A model generated the notes under the pieces. That model did no database searches. It had not been told where the DNA came from and saw only the letters and a program-made list of their open reading frames with translations. From JAMXLO01 sp963832895 (lineage in GTDB: Bacteria > Pseudomonadota > Alphaproteobacteria > Acetobacterales > Acetobacteraceae): a stretch of DNA of 64,000 bases. Where the stretch lies: NCBI GenBank assembly GCA_963832895.1, contig CAWHVQ010000006.1, positions 124,001 through 188,000 of the forward strand, written 5' to 3'. Each line of letters begins with the position of its first letter. The stretch's first letter is position 1. Made by a program: the position numbers and the translations under genes. This document shows positions 17,563 through 26,243 of the stretch, one piece after another.

Positions 17563-18789
17563 CTGCCCGAAGTCACTCATATTGTGGGATATAGACGCTT
17601 CAGCTTAACGCGGGCGTCAGCGGTGGTGAACTGCGAATCCGCCTTTGCGTGGTGCTCGTTACGGCTGTCCTGCCATGCGGCGACTTCCTCGATCAAGGTC
17701 TGCTTGTTGGCGATGCGCCGATCGAGGCACTGACGCGACAGGACGCTGAGTTCGGATTCAGCCATGTCCAACCAACTGCCGTGCTTGGGCGTGTAGTGCC
17801 ACTCGAACCGTTCGCGAGCCGACGTGCCTCGGAGGCGGGAAAGGCTTCATAGAGTGACGCTGGCTTGTGGGTGTTGAGATTGTCCTGCACGAGTATGATT
17901 TTCTTCGCCTTTGGAAAGTGTGTGTCGGACAGTTCCTTGAGGACCTGGGTGTAGTCCAAGGCAGTGTGACGATCGGTGACTTTGACACGCCGCCAGCCTT
18001 CCAGTGGCGCGAACATCATGAACAGGTTGGCGGTGCCATTGCGCTCGTATTCATAATCATGCCGCGCGGGGCGTCCTGGTTTTGCCGGGATCGGCACGCG
18101 CGTCTCGGCGATAAGCTGCTTTGATGTCTCGTCCACGCAGACCACGGGGTAAGTCGGATACTGCGGCCTCTGGTAGACTTCCAGCACATCCTCCATGCCG
18201 GCTACGAACGCCGCGTTGGCATTGGGCGGTATCACCCATTGCTTTTGCCGGTGAGGCTTGAGCAGGTTTTTTTTAACGTCCGCCCAATCGTGTTATCGCT
18301 GGCACGGTCAACGATGTACAATTCTACGACCGCCGTTTCCAGCAGCGACAGTGTCCACCGCACGCGCCCTTTGGGTGGTTTGGAGCAGGCCAGGGCGATC
18401 AGCTTGGCCTCGGCGGCTCCGTCGAAGATGCGCGGTCTGGCCGAAGCAGGAGAATGCCTGTGGGTCAGGGCCGCCTCGAACCCTTCTTCCACCAATCGCT
18501 GGCGGGTCCGGGCAAGCGTGTTGACGGTGGTCGCCAGTGCACTGGCGATTTGGCTGTCACTCTAGCCTTCGCCCGCCTCGCAGACATCGGCCTTCAGCAG
18601 GATACGCGCTTTCATCAGCTGACGTGCTCGGTGCTTGCCAGTACAGGATCAGTGTGTTGAGCCGTTCGCGCTCCTCGTCACTGAGCTTCACAACGTACTT
18701 CTTCACGGCGGTCTGTTTCGCGGTCACGACTTATCTCCGGTGGTCCCGAGACATCGATTCAGAGACTCACCATCAAATCATGAGAAATT
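17563..18789 (-). mobile_element. IS630-family insertion sequence, decayed copy 2, inside the sulfatase gene
   Basis: The element interrupts the sulfatase codons for GNY|SDS. Its left end (CTGCCCGAAGTCACTCATAT) resembles the right inverted repeat of copy 1; the other end near 18789 is poorly conserved. A TA is present in the target at the left junction. Boundaries are accurate only to a few bases at the right. Length is about 1.2 kb. Confidence 0.8.
17577..18727 (-). pseudogene. IS630-family transposase, multiply broken
   Basis: The product is homologous along its whole length to the transposase at 11.9-13.0 kb. It starts at GTG 18727 (VTAKQTAVKKYVV) and ends at TGA 17577. It has an in-frame stop and frame changes in the N-terminal third (around 18560-18640), the A-run shift site as eight A (18267-18274 on the + strand as T8), and another frame change near 17820. 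DDE-region segments VVCVDETSKQL and ILVQDNLNTHKP survive. It cannot encode an active transposase, so the sulfatase insertion is not recent. Confidence 0.88.
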
Positions 18790-19764
18790 TCCGATTCCAT
18801 GATGGAGCTCGACTACAATATTGGTCGGATCATGGACACCATTCGGGCGGAAATGTCCGATACGATCGTGATTCTCACAGCTGACAACGGCGCTTGGCAA
18901 GACGCATGGCCGGATGCCGGGACCGTACCGTTCCGTGGCGAAAAAGGGTCGCCGTTCGAGGGAGGCTGGCAAGTCCCCGGCGTGATGTGGGCGCCGGGAA
19001 GGATTCCGGCGGATTCGAAGCGCTCCGAAATGATGTCGCACATGGACGCGTGGCCGACCTTGGCCGCTATGGTTGGTATCAAGCCGCCGCCGGCGGACTG
19101 GGTCGATAACAACGGCAAGGGCATCTACTTCGACGGCATAGACAATAGTGCCTATGTCACGGGCAAGGATCCGCACTCAGCGCGGGATTCGTGGATCTAC
19201 GTCGATGGCGAGAACTTCTCGGGCGTGCGCGCCGACATCGGCGGCGACCCGAAGACCCCATGGCTCCGAATCGCGTGGAAGTACCTTTACACCTCCAAGG
19301 ACACATGGTTGGGGGCAGAGCAAGATCTTGGTTGTTGCGGGTCTCTGTATAATCTCACCATGGATCCGTACGAAAAATACGACATGCTGTTCAATGGAGC
19401 GGTCTCTACGCGCCTGCCGACGACCTCCCCCGGCAGGTATTCGGGTGAGGACAATGGTTGGGCACTTTCGCTGGCGTATATACCGCTGGTGGCTTTCGAC
19501 AAGTCCATCATCAAGTATCCCAACATACAGCGGTTCCCGGGTGGCGCTTCGAACGATCTGAAGCCAAACCTCAAAAACCCCAAAGACCCCGTACCTCTGT
19601 TGGATCCGAACGTGCATGTGGGGGGTGGTGGCGGCTGATCGTAGTGCAGCGCGCGTGCGAGGCGCGGGGGTGGTCTTGGCCATCTCCCGCTTTGCATCAC
19701 CCCATTCAGATGGGAAAGCACTATGAACTTCGATGTAGGCAAGTTCGAGCTTGGAGTGACGTGG

Positions 19765-20178
19765 ATGAAGCGCTTCAGGATGATAGTCCTGGCCGCAGCG
19801 CTGTCGATAACAGGCGTTTTTACCGCGCGCGCCGATCTGGCGCCCCCGGTTGGCGTTCCTACAGACGACGGCATGCCGGCCTTCGCCCTCCAATGGTTCC
19901 TGCAGCTCCAGGCGGGCAAGATCGATCGGGCACAATACAATGCCGCTTATTGCGCCGGGATAACCGACGATGCGGTGCAGGCGATGTCGCAGCAGCTCAA
20001 CCGATACGGCGCCTCGCCGCTGCGCGCCGCGGTCGTCCGGAAAAGCACGGTCGGCAGCCAGACTTTCTACGTAATGGAGCTGCTTTTCCCACGCGGTGAC
20101 GCGGCCAGCCTTCTGTTCAGTTTCGACACGGAGGGCAAGATCGCCGGTGTAGCCGTCGACAGCATGGCCGGGGACTGA
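19765..20178 (+). CDS. Small exported hypothetical protein
   Basis: A 137-residue protein with a clear signal peptide (MKRFRMIVLAAALSITG, cleavage near ARA-D) and a compact mature domain containing IDRAQYNAAYCAG and a beta-rich end (VMELLFPRGDAASLLFSFDT). The frame is open further upstream to 19723, but ATG 19765 has GGAG upstream and the signal peptide begins there. The fold looks like a small DUF3887-type alpha/beta domain, but I cannot assign it with confidence. It lies between the sulfatase and the DUF2092-like gene on the same strand. Confidence 0.7.
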   Translation: MKRFRMIVLAAALSITGVFTARADLAPPVGVPTDDGMPAFALQWFLQLQAGKIDRAQYNAAYCAGITDDAVQAMSQQLNRYGASPLRAAVVRKSTVGSQTFYVMELLFPRGDAASLLFSFDTEGKIAGVAVDSMAGD

Positions 20179-20275
20179 CAGAAACCGAACGAAAACTTCG
20201 AAAACCATATCAGATAGATGATGTCGTCGCACCCGTTATCGAGAGTTGGGTCTCTTGATTGGAAGGCATGGATCG

Positions 20276-21068
20276 ATGCGAATTAGTGCCATAATTGCCG
20301 CGGCCTTCCTGATATGCGGGCCTGTTTGGGTGCAGGTGGGGGGAGCTCAGAATACGCCGAACGCGGCCAGCGTCCCGCCCCAAGCAACCGCGCCTGTAGT
20401 GGCGGAACAGGCGGACCGCCTGCTCAAGGAGATGGGCGAGTATGTGGGCTCCGCGGAAGAGTTCACCTTCCATGCCGATATAACTTTCGATCACGTGCTG
20501 CCGTCCGGCCAGAAGCTGCAATACTCGGCGTCCGAGGACGTGGCACTGCAACGTCCCGGTCGGCTCTATGTCGAATGGAGCGGCGATCTCGGCGACCGGC
20601 AGTTCTGGTACGACGGCAAGTCGGTCACGCTGTATAACCCGGCTACGCCGTTCTACGCCGCGGACGCGGCGCCGGCTGACATCGATGCCATGCTGACCAA
20701 GGTCGTGACGCAACTCGGCTTCGCCCCGCCGCTGGCCGACCTGCTGTATCGCGACCCATATCGCGCTGTACGCGGCAACGTACAGGTACGGGTTCGATCT
20801 AGGAATGACCGATGTGAACGGACGAAGTTGCCACGCGCTGGCCTTTGTCGAAGAAGACATTGACTGGCAGATCTGGATCGATGGTGGCCCGCAACTGACT
20901 CCGTGCAAGCTTGTGATCGGCTACAAGACGCAGCCGTCACAACCGCAGTTCAGCGCGGTGTTCACCCACTGGGATTTCGCACCACGCATCGCCGCGCCGG
21001 TGTTCACGCCGGAGATGCCGGCGGGCGTGGAGAAGATCCCGTTCGAGACAATGTCTGCCGCCAAGTAG
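20276..21068 (+). pseudogene. Exported DUF2092-like protein, frameshifted
   Basis: From ATG 20276 a signal peptide (AIIAAAFLICGPVWVQ) leads into a protein resembling the DUF2092 periplasmic family: ADRLLKEMGEYVG, FTFHADITFD, RPGRLYVEWSGDLGDRQFWYDGKSVTLY and DPYRAVRGNVQ. The frame then changes, and YGFDLGMTDVNGRSCHALAF, QIWIDGG and FSAVFTHWDF continue in the next frame to 21068. One extra base within CAGGTAC (20783-20789) accounts for it. The domain resembles LolA/LolB-type lipid carriers in fold; function is unknown. All parts are preserved, so the lesion is recent or an error. Confidence 0.78.
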
Positions 21069-21085
21069 CAGTCCGGAGGATGCCG

Positions 21086-22070
21086 ATGTTCAAACGGGTG
21101 TTATACCGGGAAAAGCAGGCCGGCGTGCTATTGGCAAGTGCCGCTTTGGCCGCGTGTCTCGTGATCGGTGTCGAACGTGCAGCGGCATTCCGAGGTGGAT
21201 TTGGAGGATTCCACGGAGGGGGTGGCTTCGGTGGGTTCCGCGGTGGTGGGTCCCACTTCGGCGGCGCTAGAGGCGGAGGTTCGCGCTTTGGTGATGGGGG
21301 ATTTGGCGACCGCAGGTACTGATGCCGGCTTTGGCCGGGGTGGTTTCGGCAGCGTCCACAACGCGGGCAACTTCTCCAATCATGCTGATGCGTATCAACA
21401 AAGCCACCCCGAATCTCAGCATAACGCGAGCCAGTTTCAGCAATCCCATCCCGACGAACGACAGAACGCGCAGACCCTCCAGCAGAATCGCTCGACCGAC
21501 GCAGACCAGCTGCAACAGAACCGTTCCAACGAAGCCAATACGATGCAGCAGAACCGCTACAACGACGCGCGCAGCCTGCAGGTCAATCGCACCAACACGT
21601 GGAATAACTACAAAGGCGATTGGGGCGGCTATTACTCGGGCGCCGGATTCGGCGCTGGTCTTGCGATCGGCGCGACGTTGGCCGTTCTACCGGCGGCGGC
21701 AGCGGCGATCTCCGTCGCCGGAAACCCATACTACTATGCGAGCGGCGTCTACTACGCGCCGCAAGGTGGGCAATACGCCGTAGTTCCGCCGCCGCAAGGG
21801 GCGGTCGTCGCCGCGGCACCCCCTTCTTGCTCGACCGTCTACGTCAGTGGGGTCGCAAATCTCGATTGCGGCGGAGCGTTCTACGCGCCGGTCTCGGCTG
21901 GCTACAAAGTGATCCCACCGCCCGTTGGATCGACAGTGACCGCGCTGCCGGACGGCGCGGTCGATCAGAATATCAAAGGAACGACCTACTTCACCTTCGG
22001 CGGGGCGTTCTATCGGCCGTTCTACAGTGGCAGCAGTGTGATTTACGAGGTGGTTGCGAAACCGGCCTGA
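21086..22070 (+). pseudogene. Exported Gly/Gln-rich DUF6515-like protein, frameshifted
   Basis: ATG 21086 opens a signal peptide (GVLLASAALAACLVIGVERAAA) and a Gly-Phe-rich stretch (GGFGGFHGGGGFGGF). At CAGGTAC (21313-21319) the frame changes by one extra base. The second part encodes a low-complexity region with five QQ/QNR-type repeats (YQQSHPES, LQQNRSTDAD, MQQNRYNDA), a hydrophobic Ala-rich segment, and a C-terminal domain with YYYASGVYYAPQGGQY and VVPPPQGAVV. These tail motifs are those of DUF6515-type proteins. It is probably periplasmic or surface-bound. It follows the DUF2092-like gene by 17 bases. Confidence 0.75.
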
Positions 22071-22112
22071 ACTGATACGAAGATCGGAAACCCACTGACT
22101 GGAGACTCCCGC

Positions 22113-22574
22113 GTGACACAGTCAAGTCATCATGATTACGAATGGAAGGGCACCCGGCGCATCTCCAGCATCCAGACTTGGCCGGAACTTCTGCCGGGGG
22201 GCAATGATCTGGCCAGATTGCGCACCTATCGTGAGATTGGTTGGTGCGTGGGCACTCGCCCTGACGACGCAGCCGTGTCCAAATTAGCCATTCGTCACCG
22301 GATCCGACAGATGGCGGCGGCAGTCGTTGTGTTGATGCTTGCGTTGCCGGCACAAAGCTCGGCGCAGACGCCAACCCACGAGGGGAACGAGTCTGACTTC
22401 AAGGATTGGCAACCTACTCGGGGAAAGGTCTCCACCGAAGAGCGTGCGGCTGGTGTCCGTCAGTCACCAACCCAGAGAAATGCTGAGGATCGCGAGTTAA
22501 AGCAAATAGACCAAAACCTGATGCGTAATGAGCAACCTTCCTCCCCGACTGGAAAACCCGACGCACCGCCATGA
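22113..22574 (+). CDS. Hypothetical protein with internal hydrophobic segment
   Basis: The frame from GTG 22113 (GGAG eight bases upstream) gives 153 residues. A hydrophobic segment at about residues 67-84 (MAAAVVVLMLALPAQSSA) is followed by a polar, Gln/Glu/Arg-rich tail. Starting instead at ATG 22311 would give an 87-residue exported protein with that segment as its signal peptide, which is equally plausible. I recognise no family. It is the last gene of the sulfatase locus. Confidence 0.55.
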   Translation: MTQSSHHDYEWKGTRRISSIQTWPELLPGGNDLARLRTYREIGWCVGTRPDDAAVSKLAIRHRIRQMAAAVVVLMLALPAQSSAQTPTHEGNESDFKDWQPTRGKVSTEERAAGVRQSPTQRNAEDRELKQIDQNLMRNEQPSSPTGKPDAPP

Positions 22575-22822
22575 AGCAGCTTGCCCGCTTTGCCGCTGTC
22601 TGCCTGACAGAGAGCCGCTGGTTCACCCCTGAGATTTACGTTAGCTTCTCTGCCACTCGAGGTGGCGGCCTTGCGAACCCAGCTCATGTCACGAAAGAGA
22701 AGATAAGGCCGCAGAAGTGAACGCATTCGGCCCACGCGCTGGCGACCGATGACGAGCGACGAGGAGCGGCGCTGCCAGTGCGAAACTGACAATGACTTTC
22801 GGTTGGTGATGCGCCACCAGAA

Positions 22823-23010
22823 CTAGCTGGGTGTATAGATCATAGCGGAATCGGCGATGACGCACCTGGCCGGTCGCCTCGACGAAGATGCCGGCTTTCG
22901 CCAGGCGCCCGACCAGGTCCCTTTGCATTGCGGAGCGCGAAGCGCGTGTTGCCACGCCGAGGCCAGCTGGTTGGCACTGCGTTGACTGATTTGTTCAGCC
23001 TCTCGACGAT
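22823..23010 (-). pseudogene. Fic-family protein C-terminal fragment
   Basis: Reading leftward, EAEQISQRSANQLASAWQ and, after a frame change near 22960, RSAMQRDLVGRLAKAGIFVE then GQVRHRRFRYD match the C-terminal winged-helix part of Fic/DOC family proteins. The catalytic HPFxxGNGR region is absent. It is a decayed remnant beside the integrase. Confidence 0.45.
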
Positions 23011-23064
23011 GTCCGCGATGGCGAATCACGAAGCTGCTTCGCGTCGACTGAGGATGACGCACGG

Positions 23065-23097
23065 CCCCCTCCCCCCTCCCGCGAGGGGAGGGGGAGG
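23065..23097. repeat. GC-rich palindromic hairpin
   Basis: CCCCCTCCCCCCTCCC-GCGA-GGGGAGGGGGAGG forms a long hairpin with a GCGA loop, a type of dispersed intergenic palindrome common in alphaproteobacterial genomes. Here it is directly before the nucleotidyltransferase fragment. Confidence 0.7.
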
Positions 23098-23101
23098 CTG
23101 G

Positions 23102-23220
23102 GCGCGGTTCGAGTCCATCATCCGTGCTGATCCGGACCTGATGTTTCTGCTCGAGCGGTTGCGTTCGCTGGGTCTGCCGCAATGGCGGCTGGTCGCCGGC
23201 TGCCTGTATCAGACCGTATG
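23102..23220 (+). pseudogene. Nucleotidyltransferase-family (COG3575-like) N-terminal fragment
   Basis: About 38 residues (FESIIRADPDLMFLLERLRS then LGLPQWRLVAGCLYQTV) match the start of the short nucleotidyltransferase-like family in which AAG/GCLYQTVWN is followed by the catalytic region. The match stops abruptly at about 23217, where foreign sequence leading to the integrase begins. This could be the left boundary of the integrated element. Confidence 0.5.
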
Positions 23221-23397
23221 TCGTATATGGCAGGTTTACGAAGCCTAACGATCAGATACGGTTCTGGCCGCTATACCATTGCGCCACAGGCATTTTAGCC
23301 CCTATGCTTATAACGGAGCGGAACGCTGGGTAACGATGCCAGGCAGGCATGACGTGTTACCCATGACACACCCGCGAGAGCAAGAGGATTTGAGCCG

Positions 23398-24697
23398 ATG
23401 CCGACCGTGGCCAAGATGACCGACTTGAGCGTGCGAGCGTTGAAGGCGCCACCAGGTGCCCGCACCGAGTTCTTCGACCCTGCGTTTCCTGGCCTGGCAC
23501 TCCGAGTGAGCGGCGCAAGCGGTCGCAGCCAGGGACGCAAGGCGTGGGTCTACTATGTCCGCGTCCAGGGCAAGCAGCGCAAGCTGACGCTCGGCACCTA
23601 CCCTGGCATGACCCTGGCTGACGCCCGCACCGAGGCTACCAAGGCGCAGCAGGAGAAGCGCCAAGGCATCGATCCTTACGCCGTGCGCGAGCAGGCCAAG
23701 GCGGCGAGGATCGAGGCCGCCAAACCGCGCGAGACCTTCGCCGATGTCGCCGAACTGTGGATCGAGCGCAAGTTGGTGGATGAGAAACGCGCGCCACGGT
23801 ACACCTACAACTGCCGCCGGAATCTCGCGAACCACGTCCTGCCGTCAATTGGCGATCGCGAGGTCGCCAGCATCAGCAGGCAGGATGTGACCCTGCTGTT
23901 GGACCGGGTTTACAAAGGCGGCACGGCGTGCGCCACCAGTGGCCACCACAGAGGCGGCGGCGGTCCCTATGCTGCGAACCGCACCCTGGCCATGGTCAAA
24001 TCGATCTTGAACTTTGCGGAGGAGCGCGGCTCGATCGACCGCAATCCCGTCACCATGAAGCGCATGGCCAAGGAGAACATACGGGAACGCGTGCTGGACG
24101 ATGCCGAGCTTGCCATCGTGTTGCAGGCGATCGAGACCTTGGGTAGTCCGTATTGCGAGTACCTACAAATTCTTGGCCTATGTGCCGTGCCGCCGGGATG
24201 AGGCGCGCAAGTTGGAGTGGTCCGAACTGACGGACCACCCGGACGGCACGGTGGTGTGGCACCAGAGCACGAACAAGAGCAAGCGACCGCACAGCTTGAT
24301 CTTGCCGCCGACCGTCACCGCGATGCTCCGGGCAATGCCGCGCATCAAGCTAGGCCGCTACGTGTTCTCCGTCTCCAGCGGCAAGCCGTTCGCTGGCCTG
24401 TCGGCGCTGAAACAACGGCTAGACGCAAAAGTCACCGAATTGAATGGCGCACCGATCCCGCACTGGCAGAACCATGATCTGCGCCGCTCGGGTGCGACCA
24501 ACCTGGCGAGACTCATGGTGTCGATGGATCATGTCGGCCGCGTGCTGAACCATGCGCCAAAGGGAGTCACGCTGACCACGTACGTCCAGCACACTTTCGA
24601 GCAGGAGAAAGCGGCGGCATTGGCAACGCTGGCCGATCATCTGGACGGGCTGTACTCGCCGACCGCCAAGGTGGTCAAGCTCGCACGTAGGGCCTGA
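23398..24697 (+). pseudogene. Tyrosine recombinase (P4-type integrase), frameshifted
   Basis: The N-terminal arm-binding DUF4102 domain (LTLGTYPGMTLADAR, DPAFPGLALRVSG) and the SAM-like core-binding domain are in the first frame from ATG 23398. After LQILGLCAV the frame changes near 24190; removing one C gives AVRRDEARKLEW, the catalytic Arg box. The second frame carries the remaining active site (HDLRRSGATNLARL, His-x-x-Arg; HVGRVLNHAP; nucleophile Tyr in LTTYVQHTF) and ends at 24697. Total is about 432 residues, normal for P4-type integrases that insert at tRNA or tmRNA 3' ends. It is the first gene of the element running to about 29.0 kb. Confidence 0.9.
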
Positions 24698-24700
24698 CCG

Positions 24701-25015
24701 ATGGCCGCCGACAACAAGGTCAGCGCGCACATCAGGGTCTCCATGTTCGGGCGGGCGATCCCGCCACCACGGACGCCACGGCGGACCCGCCAGGAGATTG
24801 CCGCGAGGATCGACCTCTGGCTGAAACAGGAGCGCGATGCAGGCCGCGAGCCGACCAGGGAAGGCTGTTGGGAGGCCCTGAGGCTGGACGCTTCGCAGGA
24901 CCCGCCAGGGCCGTTCTGTAGCCAGAGCGCTGCGAGGCTCGGCATTGAGGAGAAGATACCGGCGCACAGGGCTGGCCGACGTCGCAAATCGGTTGATCCG
25001 TCAGCGGACGGATAA
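24701..25015 (+). CDS. Small basic hypothetical protein
   Basis: The gene begins 3 bases after the integrase stop (ATG 24701) and encodes 104 residues, rich in Arg, Ala and Pro, with a helical middle (RTRQEIAARIDLWLKQERDA). There is no recognisable domain. The tight spacing suggests co-transcription with the integrase, perhaps as a DNA-binding or directionality factor. Confidence 0.55.
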   Translation: MAADNKVSAHIRVSMFGRAIPPPRTPRRTRQEIAARIDLWLKQERDAGREPTREGCWEALRLDASQDPPGPFCSQSAARLGIEEKIPAHRAGRRRKSVDPSADG

Positions 25016-25145
25016 TCCGCAGTCCTGGTCTAAATCTAATTTTCGTCATTCAGAAAAATCCGACGACGAAATTTAATGCGCTTGCGTGTTGATCGTGGTT
25101 TCACATTTACTCTGGACGACGTTCAACACACAGGGCTTCTACCAG

Positions 25146-25439
25146 ATGCGACCCACGGAACCGATGACCACCCGCGTGCAGAGCGAGCAACTCAGCGCAC
25201 GCCACGCGACGACGCGGGCTTCCGCCTTGTCTTCGACGATGCTAGTGCCGCAACAGTATCTGCCATCGCGGCAGGTGGCCGGCCGATACTGTGTCTCGCT
25301 AATGGCGCTGCATCGCTGGCGCGCCCGCAAGATCAATCCGCTGCCACCGCCGCTGGTCATTGCGGGACGAAACTACTGGTCTGAGCAAGCGCTACAACAG
25401 TGGGATCAGGCGAACGCCGCAGCGGTCAAAGCCATATAA
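25146..25439 (+). CDS. AlpA-like helix-turn-helix regulator
   Basis: A 97-residue protein from ATG 25146. Its C-terminal half, YLPSRQVAGRYCVSLMALHR then WRARKINPLPPPLVIAGRNY and W, has the AlpA/MerR-like winged helix pattern: a helix naming the recognition residues, then a strand with a G-R-NYW wing. Such proteins regulate integrase or excision in P4-like elements. The frame is open to 25086, but ATG 25146 starts closer to the domain. An A/T-rich stretch with TTTCGTC/GACGAAA half-sites (25041-25071) lies upstream and may be an operator. Confidence 0.65.
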   Translation: MRPTEPMTTRVQSEQLSARHATTRASALSSTMLVPQQYLPSRQVAGRYCVSLMALHRWRARKINPLPPPLVIAGRNYWSEQALQQWDQANAAAVKAI

Positions 25440-25481
25440 ACGAAACCCGCCAGGCCGAAGTAACGGGCTGACGGGCTGCTC

Positions 25482-25526
25482 ACATACCCAAGTTCAGTAT
25501 TCGCACCCTCTACAGGTTGGGTATGT
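25482..25526. repeat. 10-bp inverted repeat ACATACCCAA / TTGGGTATGT
   Basis: Perfect arms at 25482-25491 and 25517-25526 with a 25-base spacer, in the gap between the AlpA-like gene and the ATPase remnant. There is no T-run after it, so it is more likely an operator or a transfer or replication site than a terminator. Confidence 0.6.
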
Positions 25527-25574
25527 AGCGGCACGCGCGGCCTGATGCAAGCGAGACCTGGCACTCGATGAGAA

Positions 25575-25901
25575 GTGCCCGTACTGCAACAATCCCTCTC
25601 AGCCGAACAGGCGGATGCCCGTGCGGCGATCTTGGAGTTCGCCGGCCACAGCGCGCGTGACATTCTCGCCATCGGCGGCGCTGCAGGCACCGGTAAGAGC
25701 CACCTGCTCACCAACGTCGCGCATGGCATTCCCGGCATCGTCGCGCATGGCATTCCCGGCATCAAACTGGCCGCACCGACCAATGTCGCCGGCTCACGGC
25801 TGCGCAATAACACAGGACTGCCGGCGTCAACGCTGCACCGGTTGCCGATCGGCAGGCGTGGCAATACACAGCAATCACCAGAGCGCGGGAAGCCGTCGTG
25901 A
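25575..25901 (+). pseudogene. P-loop ATPase (RecD-like) N-terminal remnant
   Basis: About 108 residues from GTG 25575 start with SAEQADARAAILEFAG and a Walker A loop GGAAGTGKSHLL, then LAAPTNVAGSRL (motif Ia-like) before running out of frame. This is the beginning of a RecD/AAA-type helicase. It contains a 24-base tandem duplication (25716-25763) that repeats VAHGIPGI. The remaining helicase motifs are missing; the next gene piece is a Toprim domain, so a deletion probably fused two genes. Confidence 0.6.
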
Positions 25902-25914
25902 TCGGACGGTCGCT

Positions 25915-26243
25915 ATGATCGCGCCGAACAATATGAGCCTAGGACCGACCAGAGGCCACGCCATCCATTTGGCACCGGCAGGCCCAACACTGCTGATCAG
26001 TGAGGGTATCGAGACGGTGCTATCGGGCGTGCAAGCGATGGGACTGCCTGGTTGGTCGGCGATTAGTGCCGGCAACATGGAATGCCTAATGCTACCTGCC
26101 GTAGTCCGCAGGGTGGTCATCCTGGCGGACAACGACGCGACAGGTGCGGCCAGGCGCACAGCAGCCACGCCATCGCCGGCGAAGTGCTCGGTAAGATGTT
26201 CGGCCTGGGAGCCAGGCCCCGACGCCGGAGGGCCCGGTCGTGA
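25915..26243 (+). pseudogene. Toprim-domain primase fragment, frameshifted
   Basis: ATG 25915 opens a Toprim core: TLLISEGIETVLSGVQAMG (catalytic Glu), then VVILADNDATGA (DxD). About 26143-26150 one base is missing; the restored frame continues GQAHSSHAIAGEVLGKMFG and ends at TGA 26241-26243, which overlaps the GTG start of the primase-helicase. The overlap shows the two genes were normally translated together. The N-terminal zinc-binding part of a real primase is absent. Confidence 0.65.

Larger units (their letters stand above)
16739..19638 (+). pseudogene. Arylsulfatase, exported, split by an IS630 copy
   Basis: The first piece (16739-17562) starts at ATG 16739 with a signal peptide ending APSAQA, then a type I sulfatase: NIVILMTDDTGWGDFG (metal-binding Asp pair), HPTPNVDRLA, and the formylglycine site SCTAGRASFITGR with Cys87 in the C-x-A-x-R variant. 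YFSGKWHLGD follows. It breaks after RLGNY. The rest resumes in frame at 18790 (SDSMMELDYNIGRIMD, VILTADNGAWQ, GGWQVPGVMWAPG) to 19638. Without the insertion the enzyme would be about 550 residues and periplasmic. It would hydrolyse sulfate esters or, like many relatives, a phosphonate or phosphate ester. Small exported proteins follow on the same strand. Confidence 0.92.

Noticed and set aside
23232..23300. tRNA-like sequence on the minus strand (GTGGCGCAATGGTATAGCGG, a D-arm-like pattern) next to the integrase
   Set aside because: The acceptor and anticodon stems do not pair properly, and no T-arm with GGTTCGAATCC-type sequence follows. At best a decayed tRNA end.
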